This document shows, in pieces, positions 1 through 11,565 of a stretch of DNA of 64,000 bases. Source of the DNA: Zingiber officinale. Lineage: Eukaryota > Streptophyta > Magnoliopsida > Zingiberales > Zingiberaceae. The notes below the pieces were generated by a model, which did not search any database, was not told the origin of the DNA, and worked only from the letters and a program-made list of their open reading frames with translations. Every line of letters starts with the position of its first letter. Position 1 is the stretch's first letter. Where the stretch lies: NCBI RefSeq assembly GCF_018446385.1, contig NC_055998.1:21445173-21509172 (forward strand). The letters are read 5' to 3'. The position numbers were made by a program, and so were the translations under genes.

Positions 1-2
1 AT

Positions 3-1049
3 ACACAAAAAATCGAGAAAGGTATTGCTTTAGTTGCAGGTACCAGTCGAACACGTGAACCAAGATCACGACGAAGAACTTAACCTGAATCAGAAACCGA
101 ACCCGACTCAGACGACGAATTGACCTCCGAACTCGTGAATCTTGTGAAGAAGCTCTACAAGAAGAAGAAGGGGTTCAACAAGAAAGACCTAAAGAAAGTT
201 GTATAATCAAGGGAGGTTCAACCCAGCTCAAAGGTCAAGTTTGAGGTAATCTATTATGGGTGCAACCAGAAGGGGCATATCAAGGCCAACTGCCCCAATC
301 AGAAGGAGGCAAAGAAGCAGAGAAAGAAGAAGGTACTAAAAGCAACCTTTGAAGAATCATCAGAAGAGGATACCGACGACGAGCTCGAACAGACGAGCCT
401 TCTTGTCCTGATGGCCCGAGACCAGATCGATGTGTCCGAGAGCGAGAGCGAGTCGGAAGCAGAATCGGAAAGAAGCCACAGATCCATATCCATTTCCGAA
501 GGGCCCGATCCATCTGTAAGTATCCCTCGACTAAACAATCTAGTTAATTACTTGTTACGAAAATTAGCTAAGTCTAATCTTAGAATTAAGTCACTTCTAA
601 AGGAAGTAGTGTTCCTTAAAGAAGTGACTAACTCTGAATCTTTGACTGAACCAGTTCAGACTGAAAACTCGACTCAAGTCCAAAAACTTGAGGAAGAGAA
701 TTCCAGCTTGAAAACTCAGGTCAAGGATCTGGAGAAAATATTAGAACGATTCTCTTTGAGTTCCAAGAACCTTGACCTAATTCTTGGAACACAAAGGGCA
801 ATCTACAATAGAACTGGACTAGGATTCAAATCGAAAAAGAAATATAAGTCATATTTATCACTTATACAAAGAACAAATAGACAAATGGTCCAAGCATGGG
901 TCCCCAAGTCTAACCTGATCAATCAAGTTGGACTTGGACAATATTGGGTCCCTAAGGATCAAATACATTACCTCGATAGACCATATCGAGGCTATGATCC
1001 AGGGGGAGCTAGGAGAAAAACAATAAAAATAAAACTAGATTCAAATTAA
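3..1049 (+). pseudogene. copia gag C-terminal half, degenerate
   Basis: Nucleocapsid part of a copia Gag, the capsid-like protein that packages element RNA. In frame 3 the reading holds a basic/acidic linker, a CCHC zinc knuckle (252-293: the second Cys, His and third Cys are present as CNQKGHIKANC), an acidic Ser/Glu stretch and a coiled coil around 640-770. It ends with the WVPK motifs seen at the end of SIRE-type Gag. Breaks: TAA at 81-83, TAA at 204-206, and the first zinc-knuckle Cys replaced by Tyr (codon TAT, 252-254). From 411 the frame is open for 212 codons, but the ATG there is internal to the original gene. The N-terminal half is outside the window. Confidence 0.88.
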
Positions 1050-2287
1050 ATTAAATTAAATTAAAATTAAATTCAGACCAAAATTCAAATTAAAATCCTA
1101 ATTAAATCAAAAATTCAAAATTATGAAATTAAGGTTTTACAAAAATCTTAATCCAAGGGAAGGCTCCAGAATAGTTGGCACCTCCTAAATTAATCTACCC
1201 GATAAGGGTAATCAAGAGTAGATTACTCGGCCGGGTAATTAAAGTTAGATTAAAATGGGCTAGGTTTAACTTGACCCACAGTACTAGTGAAGTATTGGAT
1301 GATAGTACGTTGGGGAAACTTAGTCATCGCATGTTTAGGAAGATATGGCTTCGACCTGGTGCATTTGGTTAAGTGGAACTGATCGAAGCTACCCTTTATG
1401 GATCCTAACCAGTTAGACCAAGGTTTTGTATTAAGCTCAATGGGTAGGACTATTTGGAAAACCTCGAAGGCATGGTTACTTTAATGATATCCTTGTGACT
1501 CACCATAGCCCAGAAGTTTATCCAAAAAAAATGCCTACTTGTTGAACCCAAAGCTAAACCTGAATCTAACACAAAGTTAAACAAAACCCTAAAATTGAAC
1601 TCAATTCATCTCACATATACTATAAGATTCCCTGATTGGAAATTTAGTTCAGGTGAGATGACTACGGAATATAAATTAATTCAAATTCACAATTCAATTT
1701 GTAATTAAAACTAATTCAAATTTAAAATTAATTAACTTAAATTATTTGTCAAAATTAATTAACTTAAATTATTTTTCAAAATTAATTAACTTAAATTATT
1801 TGTCAAAATTAATTAACTTAAATCATTTGTCAAAATTAATTAACTTAAATTATTTTTAAAAATTAATTAACTTAAATTATTTTTCAAAATTAATTAACTT
1901 AAATTATTTGTCAAAATTAATTAACTTAAATTATTTGTCAAAATTAATTAACTTAAATTATTTTTCAAATTAATTAACTTAAATTATTTTTCAAAATTAA
2001 TTAACTTAAATTATTTTTCAAAATTAATTAACTTAAATTCTTTTTCAAAAATTAATTAACCTAAAATTCCTCTTTCAAAATTTAAATTTTCTTAACATAA
2101 CGTTTAAAAATTTTTAAAAAAATTATTAGCTTAATTCATCCATCTCACAATCACCCATATGAATAATTGATTGAAAATCTAGTACGGGTAAGATGGAAAA
2201 ATAGAGAGCTTAATTCAATCGAACTATCTTTTAATCCATTAAAAGAATCCAAATCAACTACTTTATGTGTAGGAATTGGATCAATGA
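1050..2287 (+). other. non-coding spacer between gag and pol of the copia element
   Basis: No supportable gene. The sequence is AT-rich. The stretch around 1440-1520 resembles, loosely, a block found after gag in the second copia element at 42127-42230. A TGA (2285-2287) sits directly before the protease motif, where related elements usually have Trp. The 27-bp minisatellite is listed separately. Confidence 0.7.
1724..2075. repeat. 27-bp AT-rich minisatellite, about 13 copies
   Basis: Thirteen consecutive units of the form AAAATTAATTAACTTAAATT plus ATTTGTC or ATTTTTC, with only one- or two-base variants and a few one-base length changes. It lies inside the copia element between gag and pol. 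The core TTAATTAA is palindromic. Variants GTC and TTC alternate along the array, as expected for unequal exchange or polymerase slippage. Confidence 0.95.
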
Positions 2288-5283
2288 ATGATAGATAGTG
2301 GATGCTCCAGACATATGACTGGAGATAAATTAAAGTTTACTAAGATCAAACTAAAGAACCTAGGGTCAGTTGCGTTCGGCAACGACGGTAAACTTAAGGT
2401 AATCGGAAGAGGTAATATCGAACTTAACTCCAATTTTGTCATTCAAAAAGTTCTATTAGTTGAAAATTTTAATTTTAATCTATTAAGTATTAGCCAATTA
2501 TGTGATAGTGGATATTTAGTTACCTTTGATAATTTTGGGTGCTTAATTAAAAACATCAATAACCCCGAAATCAGGCTTAAAGGACTTAGAAAAAATAACA
2601 TCTATACAATTGACCTACCCTCAATAAAGTGTCTCTTGACACAACAAGAGGAAACCAACTTGTGGCACAGAAGACTGGGTCACACTCATATCAGACTCAT
2701 TTCGAAAATGAGTCAAAATGGCTTAGTTAGAGGATTGCCCAAATTAAGAAACCTAGATAATACAATTTGTCATCCCTGTCAACAAGGAAAATAAACCAAG
2801 TCAACCCACAAATCAACCAATCTAGAAAGAACTAACTCTCTACTTGAGCTCCTTCACCTAGACCTATTTGATTCACATGGAGCCAAGTCACTAAGCAAGA
2901 AACAGTATTGCTTAGCTATAACTGATGACTACTCCAGATTCACCTGAGTAAAATTTCCAAAAACAAAAGATAAAACCTTTGAAGTTTTTTGTAATTTTTG
3001 TAAATTAACAGAAAATGAAAAAGATACTAAAATTAAAAGGATTAGAAGTGATCATGGGGGGGAATTTGAAAATCATAGATTTATCCAATTTTACAAAATC
3101 AACAGATACAAACACGAATTTTCATGCCCAAGGACCCCCCAACAGAACGGGCTAGTAGAACGGAAGAACAGAACCTTACAAGAAGCCGCTAGAACCATGC
3201 TCAACGAATATAATCTAAATCATCAATTTTGGACTGAAGCAATAAATACGGCAAACTATATTCAAAATCAAATTTTAATTAACAAACTTTATAATAAAAC
3301 TCCTTATGAAATATACTATAATAAAATACCTAACTTAAACTACTTAAAAGTATTTGGATGTAAGGTTCATATTTTAAACACTAAAGACTACTTAGGAAAA
3401 TTTACAGCCAAATCAAACCAAGGAATCTTTTTAGGATACTCTACAACCAGTAGGGTCTATAGAGTCTATAACCAAAATACACTAAAAGTTGAAGAAACAA
3501 CTAATGTAATATTTGATAAAGAAAACAATCTACCAAATATAGATAAAGACGCAGACATTAACCCAAGAATTATAGAAGATGATGAAATTCAACTTAATAC
3601 TAGTATACCAGAGGAACTAAATCCTAACACAAATATAAGACCAATGAGAATAGGTAGTTCTCACCCACCTGACCAGATTTTGGGTGACCCAAATCTAGGA
3701 GTTAGAACTAGATCCTCTTACAGAAACCTAAGTCAGATTGCCCTTATTTCTAAGGTTGAGCCTAAGACGATAGAAGAAGTCCTACCTGACCCAGACTGAA
3801 TCATTGCTATGCAGGAAGAGCTAGCACAATTCGATAGAAACCAAGTCTGGGAACTTGTACCTAAACCCATAGATAAGTCCATAATTGACACCAAATGGGT
3901 ATTTATGAACAAATTGGATGATCAGGGTGAAATAGTTAGAAACGAGGCCAGACTAGTAGCCAAAGGATTCAGTTAGGTTGAAGGTTTAAATTATAACGAA
4001 ACCTATGTACCAGTAGCTAGACTCGAATCCATTAGGATGCTGCTGGCTTATGCAACACATAAGGATTTAGATTATACCAAATGGATGTCAAGTCAGCCTT
4101 TTTGAATGGATTTATTAAAGAAGAGATATATGTAGGTCAACCCCCAGGTTTTGAGGACTTAGATCATCCAAACCATGTATTTAGATTTAAAAATACCTTA
4201 TATGGACTAAAACAAACACCTAGGGCATGGTATGAACGGTTATCTAATTACCTAATATCCAAGGGATTTAACCAAGGTCAAATAGACCAGACTCTATTCA
4301 TTAAAACCATAGAAAAAGATATTTTTGTTGCCCAAATCTATGTTGACGACATAATTTTTGGCTCAACCAACACTAAACTATTAAAAGAATTTGTTAATTT
4401 AATGTAAAATGAATTTGAGATGAGTTTGGTGGGGGAACTCAATTTTTTCTTAGGTTTACAAATTAAACAAACCAAAGATGGAATCTACATTTACCAAACC
4501 AAATATGCCAAAGAACTAATTAAAAAATTTGGCATGGAAAACTCAAAAATCATAAATACTCCAATGGCAACAAATAGCAACATTGATTCTGACCCAGATG
4601 GAAACCCAATAGACCCAAAGTACTATAGAAGTATAATAGGTAGTCTACTCTACCTAACTGCAAGTCGGCCCGATATTTTATTTACAGTAGGTATGTGCGC
4701 AAGATATCAATCCTGTGCAAAAGAGTCACACCTAACATATGTTAAAAGAATACTTAGGTACATTAAGGGCACCCTAAATATAGGACTTTGGTACCCTAGA
4801 ACTTACACCCTTGACCTTTTTGGCTATTCTGATTCAGACTATGCTGGGTGCAAATTAGATAAAAAGAGCACAAGTGGGAGCTGCCAAATTCTAGGTCAAT
4901 GCCTAGTAAGTTGGTCAAGCAGAAAGCAACACTGTGTTGCTCTATCCACTACTGAAGCTGAATACATAGCACTAGGAGAATGTGCTTCCCAACTTTTGTG
5001 GATGATGCATACACTAAAAGATTATCAGCTAGAATACAAAAATACAAAAATTTTAATTGATAATATAAGTTCAATTAACTTAACCAAAAATCCAATTCAC
5101 CACTCTAGGACCAAACACATAGAGGTAAAACACCATTTTGTAAAAGATCATGTGGCTAAGGGTGAAATTGTACTTAGCTATGTTGAGTCCAAGTCAAACC
5201 TAGCTGACATTTTCACTAAACCCTTACCTGAACTTGAGTTCAGTGCACTTAGAAGGCAAATAGGAATGTGCTGGGTAGAATAG
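2288..5283 (+). pseudogene. copia pol: protease, integrase, RT, RNase H, broken
   Basis: Polyprotein of a copia element. Seen in order: protease active site DSGCSRHMTG (2294 on), GAG-pre-integrase zinc region HRRLGH...CHPC (about 2665-2785), integrase core with D in AITDDYSRF, D in RSDHGGEFEN and E in NGLVERKNRT, RT with [10 protein letters not shown] (4081 on) and the catalytic YVDD (about 4341), then RNase H with SDSDYAG and TEAEY (about 4830-4970), ending at the TAG after CWVE. Breaks: TAA 2792-2794, TGA 2945-2947, TGA 3797-3799, TAG 3974-3976, a one-base loss near 4070-4081, TAA 4405-4407. Many are single transitions from Trp or Gln codons, consistent with deamination of methylated cytosine after silencing. 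Confidence 0.95.
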
Positions 5284-6656
5284 ATTCTAATTTTCAAATC
5301 AGTTTCCTACAGTTTTTAAAGTCATCTTATGTTTTTAAAAATTCTAGGAAAATATTGTTTTTAAAATTCCAATTTTACTAGACTTTAAAAAATATGGAAT
5401 TAGCTTAGGCTCTATCCTAGAAATCTTGCTCCCCTAGAATTCAGCTAGAGTATCTCACAAACACCTAGGCTTACCTTGCTTGTATTTAAAAAACATAGAA
5501 CGGCGTGAGATGCATAGGGTACAGCCTGGACTCAAGAATGTTTATATCTGTGCATCAATATGAGTCTGGGCGTTAAACACCTAGATAACATTAATCAAGT
5601 CAAGTCTTCCAGCACTAATCAAATCTAACTGGAACTATTGACTTGACTTGACTGACCAAGTGAAAGCTATTGCCCTCTAGGTAATCAGCTAGTAGCTAAA
5701 TGGTTAAACATATGGCCGCAAACCTACGTGCTTGATTTTTAAACCTTTTGAGTTCAGTCAGGCATGAACATTAAGGCTCTGATACCTTACTTAAAGAGAA
5801 ATTAGCTAATTTACAATCAATCTAACTTAACTCATGCTTGGACATTAAGGATTTAATCTCCTCCCTTGCCCTCAAAAGCTTTGAATTAATTATTTGTCAA
5901 AAAGAAAAATTCTTTCAATTTAAACTTTAAAATTAGCTAAGTTTTCAAAACCTTAAACTGTCAAAAGTCATTTTATGCTGTACTTTTTAAACTAAGTTTT
6001 CAAAATTCTGGCCATTTTAAAAGCTAAGTATTTTAAAAATTTAACTAAGTATTCTTCAAAGTCAACTTTTCAATTCCTTTAAAAAAAAATTGATCTTTAG
6101 ACCTTGGTTTCACTTAGCTAAAGAATATCATACAAAACCAAGTATTACCAAAATACTTTGTCCCTTATTAAAAGTCTAATGTTTCAAAATCTTGACTAAA
6201 TTGCTTAAAACTAAAGTTGCTTTTGATATACTACAAAAGAAAATTTTTCTCTAACAAAATTAATTGATAAAGTTTTACCTAACTTCGAACTCAAACTATT
6301 TCACTTAGCGAGTTGATCACTTTTAAAGTGTCTCAAAATTTTAAAAAAAAAAGTTTTCTTACTTAGTTTTTTTTACTCTTGTCCTAAAATTTTTGTGAAA
6401 AGTCAAGATCCTTTTAAACTGTTAATTCTTTTTGATAAATGGCAAAGGGGGAGAGTAGAGAAATTCAGATTCAGAAAGCAAAAATTTATAAAGAAAACTT
6501 TTAAAGAATGTCTTTATTAAGGGGGAGCCTGACAAAGTTTAAGTTTTAGCTTAACCATGAGTGCATTTAAAATCTATTAAGGTTGCTTACTTAAACTTTA
6601 TATATCTATTGTACTTAGCTTTGAATTTCAGTTGTCATAATCAAAAAGGGGGAGAT
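5284..6656 (+). other. 3' internal non-coding region and polypurine tract
   Basis: About 1.4 kb AT-rich sequence between pol and the 3' LTR with no gene. SIRE-type elements often have such a long 3' spacer, sometimes with an env-like ORF; no env-like frame is visible here. It ends in AAAAAGGGGGAGAT immediately before TGTTGG. The same tract precedes the 3' LTRs at 42776 and, on the minus strand, at 54630, showing that the three elements are related. Confidence 0.8.
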
Positions 6657-7906
6657 TGTTGGTGTGGGAAGCATCTGACGATCGACTGCTGTTTTGATAA
6701 TGGCAAAGGAATTCAAAATTAAGTTATTTTGTGATCTAATGCACTTAATTGAGTATTTCAGGAAAGACCTAGCTGCGATTAGGCAGGGGAAAACCCTAGG
6801 AGGTGGTAACCCTAGGTTATAGGGGGTGGTAACCCTATGCAGAAAGTCTTGGCGGGTCGAGAGCTTTAGGTAAAAGTCCTAAGGGGGGTAACCCTAGGTG
6901 GAAAGTCCTGGTGTCGCAAACCAGGTAAAAGACTGGACCAGCCGAGAAGCGAAAGTCCAGCAGAAAGTCCGGAAGCCTCGAACGCTGAGCAAAAGTCCAG
7001 TCAATCTGGAGGATCGCACTGGCATCAGGTAAATCTCCTGAGTGAAGTAGGTGAGGACGCGTTCCCCGTAGAGGGAACAGTAGGCGTCGGGTCGACCTAG
7101 GGTTTCTGGTAGGAAATCCGAAGTCAGACCCGGACAGTCCGACGACTTTCAAGTATATTTATCATATTATTTGTGTGCTAACTTTGTTTTGCAGGGTTTG
7201 TATTTGGGACTAACACAATTTGCAGGAACAAAGGAGCAACTTAGACCTCGGATGAACAGTGTCCGAGGCGCCTCCATGGGGCTTGGAGGCACCTCGGGTG
7301 CTAGCCGAAGCCAGCTGTCCAGAGACGCTGGAGGCGCCTCGGAGGTCACTGGAGGCGCCTTGGACCAGGCGTTGGAGGCGCCTTGGAGCAGCTTGGAGGC
7401 GCCTTTAGTGGGATAAGGTGCGACCAGATCAGAGTTGATCCATGCGTGCGACTCAGCGGCCTGGAGGCGCCTCGGACAGGCTTGGAGGTGCCTCCATCAC
7501 TATTTAAAAGGGGACTTCAACTAGCAGCTTGAAACAACGAATTCTAAGCAATCCTCACGCTGCAAGCTGCCTACGAGACGATCCCGAAGTGCTGCAACAA
7601 CATCCCAACGACCCGAAGCTTCAATTTCCATTTTGTTGTTGTCGGTATAAAGTTCATTTATAGTTAATTTGTACTTAGCTTGTAATAGATTTTACAAATT
7701 ATAGTTGTTGTCCATCGTAAACACTCAACGAGCGTGGGCCTTGGAGTAGGAGTCGCCCTAGGCTCCGAACCAAGTAAATCTTGGTGTGCCTTTGTGTGCG
7801 TTCTTTATTTTATTCTGCTGCTTTATAACTCGATAGTTTTACAAATTCGAAAAGAGTGAAAGTCACGAGCGCTATTCACCCCCCCTCTAGCGCTTTCGAT
7901 CCAACA
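6657..7906 (+). repeat. 3' LTR of the first copia element (1250 bp)
   Basis: It begins TGTTGGTGTGGG after the polypurine tract and ends GATCCAACA. It contains repeated AACCCTAGG/GGTGGTAACC units (6790-6900), the GGAGGCGCC cluster, a TATA-like TATTTAAAAG (7501-7510), and the conserved U5 end with TTGGAGTAGGAGTCGCC and CCCCCCTCTAGCGC. The same ends and U5 segment recur in the solo LTR 7969-13790, so the two belong to sister families. Confidence 0.93.
7259..7510 (+). promoter_or_regulatory. GGAGGCGCC palindrome cluster and TATA box in LTR U3
   Basis: Seven or more copies of GGAGGCGCCT or close variants (core GGCGCC is a perfect palindrome) are spread over about 230 bp, followed by TATTTAAAAG at 7501. 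Position and structure match the palindrome clusters of the other copia LTRs in the window. A promoter role is inferred from the TATA box and the position in U3. Confidence 0.6.
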
Positions 7907-7963
7907 ATCTGGTCATCCCATCGATCTATATATCTGGACTTCTCCTGCACACTTAGTTAAATA
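7907..7963 (-). mobile_element. antisense copia LTR fragment, left piece
   Basis: Read on the minus strand, it continues the LTR start at 13870-13796 (after removing the solo LTR 7969-13790 and its GTTAG duplication): the shared AAGTGTG(C/T)AGGAG segment follows as it does in the complete copy 14427-13870. It is cut on its left by the copia element ending at 7906. It belongs to the oldest insertion layer of this part of the window. Confidence 0.7.
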
Positions 7964-8076
7964 GTTAGTGTTGGTGCGGGAAGCATCCGACGATCGAACT
8001 TGTGTTTTGATTATGTCAAAGGATCTAAAGTTAATTAATTGTCTTGTTATCTGACAAGGTTTATTGAGCTTGTAGG

Positions 8077-10702
8077 TGTTAGAGTGTATACTAAAAGCCT
8101 ACCTTTTTTAAAACATTTATTTTGAAATAAAGAATCACATTGGTCAAATGTCTATATTTATATGCTAAGTGTAGTTGTTCAATTAATTTATATCGTGGAT
8201 AACATGGTGTGTGGTGTCACACACAGAAGATCATGTTATCAATTCCTTATAAATTATAAATAGCAGCTCACGACTAAGATGGATAAGAACAAACCATTGG
8301 AATAGTAATATAATTTGGTATTAATTTATCTTGACTATAAAATTACACTAGTACACTCTGAGTGTATTGAGCAGGATCATTTAAGGTAAGTTCTTTTTAT
8401 ACTGACTGCATAAAAGAACAAGACCTTTGTTATTATGGAAGTATGTGCTCTTAATCATGATATAATAACAAGTACATATACTCAATATTCATTTCTTTAA
8501 TTTATCAAAGGGTGTGATTTAGTTCGATAAATCAATAGGCCCGATAAGTTGGGAAATGGTATTATTTATATGGTGTGTTGTTAATTATAGAATGAAACTA
8601 TGTCCTAGTAATCTAGGTTGATGATGTCCCCTTGAGGAGCTCATAAGGATTGTCATGTAAACCCTGCAGGTGGACTTAGTTCGACATGACAATGAAGATG
8701 AGTGGTACTACTCTTGGAACTAGATATTAATTAAGTGAGTTGTCAGTAACTCATTTAATTAGTAGGCATTCTATATCTTAAACACAGGGAGACTAACACA
8801 CTCATGATAAGAAGGAGCTCATATAGTAATATGGGATTGGTGTGGTAGTTCAATAATAACTCTTTAGTGGAATGAGATATTATTGATGAACTCGAGTTGG
8901 GTGTTCGGGATGAACACGGGAAGCTCAAGTTCATCGGGAGACTAAAACCAATTCCTCCTCTTGGTCCCTGTCGTAGCCTCTTAATTATAAAGTGTTATAC
9001 CCACTCATACCCATCTTCTTACCCACCTTAAGGTGGCCAACCAAGCTTAGCTTGGAGCCCAAGCTAGGGCCGGCCAAACCAAGGTTAGATGGGTCAAGTA
9101 GGTGGTCGGCCCTAGCTTGAACCCAAGCTTAGGTGGCCGGCCACAATAAATTAAAAAAAAATATTTTTTTAAAATCTTTTATTATGTGGAAGTCATGGTT
9201 TTAAAAGAGAGTTTAAAATTTAAAGCTTTCCTTTTATAGCTTTCTACAAATGATTAAGAGAAAGGTTTAATATCTTTCCTTATTTGTAGTTAAAAGAAAG
9301 ATTTTAATTTTTGATAAAACTTTCCTTTTTGTAACCATACTCATGAATTTAAAAGAGAGTTTTAAAATTAAATCTTTCCTTTTATAGTTTCTACAAAAGA
9401 TTAAGAGAAAGGTTTGATATCTTTCCTTATTTGTAGATAGAAAGGAAGATTTTAATTTTGGAGAAAACTTTCCTTATTGTAATCATCCACATGTTTTAAG
9501 AGAGAGATTTTAATTTATAAAAGTTTCCTTTTATAACCAACCATGAAGGGAATTTTTAAAGAGAAATTTTTATTTTAAAAATTTTCGGAAACAAATTAAG
9601 AAGTTTTAATTTTGTGTTTAAAACTTTCCTTCCTTGGAGGATTTGATATGGCCAACCACATTAATAGAAGAAAAGGAAATTTTTTTTATCAATTAATTTT
9701 TCCTTTCAATGGCAAAGAAAATAAGGAAGTTTTTATTAAAACTTTCCTTATTTGCCAAGACCAAGGAAAATAAAAGAGAGGATAGAGGTGCCTCACCTCA
9801 TGTAATAACAAGATATCCTCTAGTATTCCTCTCTTCCTTGGGTGGTGGTCGGCCCTCTCTTCTTCCTCTTCCCCTATTCTTCTTCTTAAGTGGTCGACGG
9901 TATCATCTTCTTGGAGAGATCTTGGTGGCCGGATTTTGCTTGGAGAAGAAGAAGAGATAGGAGGCATTGTTTCCTAGCATCCCTTGGAGCTTGGTTGGCG
10001 GCCGAAGTTCTTCATCTCTAGGAGATTGTTGGTGGTCGAAACTTGCAAGGAGAAGAAGAAGGCTTGGGTGGATTCTCATCTTGATAGATCGTCACCCACA
10101 CGACGTCCGAGATAAGAAGAGGAATACGGCAGAAGATCGTAAGGTCTATAAGCTACAAAAGCTATAACTAGTTATTAGTTTCCGCATCATAACTAGTTCA
10201 TCTTTTTGTTTAGATCTTGAAATACCAAACACAAGAGGCTAACATTTCTAGGTTTCGAATTTATGATTCGAGTTTGTGTTTCTTTTGTTTTATCAATCTT
10301 GTGATTCGATTGTTCTTAATAATGGTTAAACCTAGGGTTACTATAAGGAGATTAAATATTGAATTTCGTTGAAAGACTTTGTCTAGGAAGTGGTGGATGC
10401 TCCCATAACCAAGAATACCTAGTGTCTCACCATGTTTAACCTAGAAGTCAATCTCTGAAATAAATATTTAATCGAATTTGTAACATAGGTGGATTTGGAT
10501 TAATAATGTTAAGCATCGTTTGCAATCCAAGTCTAAACCTCTAAAAATTGATAAATTAAATTTGGAATCAATAATGTTAAGTTTTGTTTATGATTCTAAA
10601 TTAAATTTCTAAAGAACACAATAGGTTGTTAGGAATAGTTCAGGACTTATACAAAATTTTTGTACAGGGAAACCAGTATGATATTTCGAGTAGCAACCAA
10701 CA
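8077..10702 (+). mobile_element. 2.6 kb solo LTR (or LTR-only element) nested in the solo LTR
   Basis: TGTTAGAGTGTATAC at the left, AGCAACCAACA at the right, flanked by the 5-bp duplication GTAGG (8072-8076 and 10703-10707). No coding domain, primer site or duplicated terminal repeat is visible inside, so a solo long LTR is the simplest reading; a non-autonomous element without recognisable LTR pair is possible. It contains a roughly 150-bp duplication (9195-9500), a pyrimidine-rich zone (9840-9900) and, at 10367-10472, a block similar to the post-gag region at 42127-42230. Confidence 0.85.
9195..9500. repeat. roughly 150-bp imperfect tandem duplication
   Basis: The segment with AAAGAGAGTTTAAAATT, CTTTCCTTTTATAG, GATTAAGAGAAAGGTTT and ATCTTTCCTTATTTGTAG occurs twice in a row, with a weaker third copy beginning near 9495. 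It lies within the 8077-10702 LTR. Confidence 0.8.
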
Positions 10703-11139
10703 GTAGGAAAGTCCTAAGTTATCTTAGGCAAAAGTTCTAGTGGATTCTAGGCAAGTGGAAAACCCTAGGGGGTGGTAACCCTAGGTCTTAGGGGGTGGTA
10801 ACCTTAGGTCCTAGGGGTGGTAACCCTAGGTGGTGGAAAGTCCTAGTTGTGGTTAGGCAGATGGAAAACCCTAAGAGGTGGTAACCCTAGGAGAAAAGTC
10901 CAGTCAGTCAGGAAAACCGATATAGCAATAAGTAAACTCTCCTGAGAGGAGTAGGTGAGGATGCGTTCCCCGTTGAGGGAACAGTAGGTGTCGGTTCAAC
11001 TTAAAGTTTTTGGAGGAAATCCGAAGTCAGAATTGGACAGTCCGAAGGCTGTCAACTTAATTATTTAATATTATTTGCTCGATTTACCTAACTCTATTTT
11101 GTAGGAAACTAATAGTTCTATAGGATCGAACTCAGCCTT

Positions 11140-11546
11140 AATCGGTCGATTGAATGACCTGATCGATCAACCGAATTCCAGTACACAAGGAATTAGAATC
11201 TAGCTCTCGGTGAAGGGTTGACCAGAGGGATCGGTCGACCGAACCTCTGGATCGATTGACCAAATCTCAAGATCGATCGACCGAACCGAAGATAGACAAA
11301 GACCTGCTCAAGCGAGTTGATCAGATCAGATGAGGCAGAGACCATCGGTTGATCAGTCGATCGAATAGAGGGATCAGTGGACCAAACGTAGGCGCTATCC
11401 AGAGAGGCTGCATCAGGATGGAAGGTCGGGCAAGTTCAGCAAGTTCGGTCGACCGAACTAGGGGATCGGTCAACCAAACCGGGTCAAGTCAAGGCTTGAT
11501 CCCGAAGATCATGAGATCTAGATCAAGCTTGAAGCTTCTATAAAAA
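11140..11546 (+). promoter_or_regulatory. GATCGGTCGACC palindrome cluster and TATA box in solo LTR
   Basis: Repeated short words GATCGGTCGACCGAAC, GATCGATCGACCGAAC and GATCAGTCGATCGAAT occur about ten times over 340 bp. Most contain the self-complementary core GGTCGACC or GATCGATC. TATAAAAA follows at 11539-11546. The layout equals that of the GGCGCC cluster in the sister LTR while the motif differs. The regulatory role is inferred. Confidence 0.6.
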
Positions 11547-11565
11547 GGGGTATTGGCCAGCTACT

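Larger units (their letters stand above)
1..7906 (+). mobile_element. Ty1/copia (SIRE-type) retrotransposon, 5' end outside window
   Basis: In order: gag remnant (3-1049), AT-rich spacer, protease-integrase-RT-RNase H (2288-5283), long 3' non-coding region, polypurine tract AAAAAGGGGGAGAT ending at 6656, and 3' LTR (6657-7906). The domain order with integrase before RT is diagnostic of Ty1/copia. The gag coiled coil and long 3' spacer fit the SIRE/Maximus lineage. At least seven stop codons and one frameshift make it non-autonomous and old. The 5' LTR lies left of the window, so its target duplication cannot be verified; the right-hand copy would be ATCTG (7907-7911). Confidence 0.93.

Noticed and set aside
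6790-6900. AACCCTAGG words as interstitial telomeric repeat
   Set aside because: The words are part of a longer LTR unit (GGTGGTAACCCTAGG) and lack the AAACCCT tandem period.
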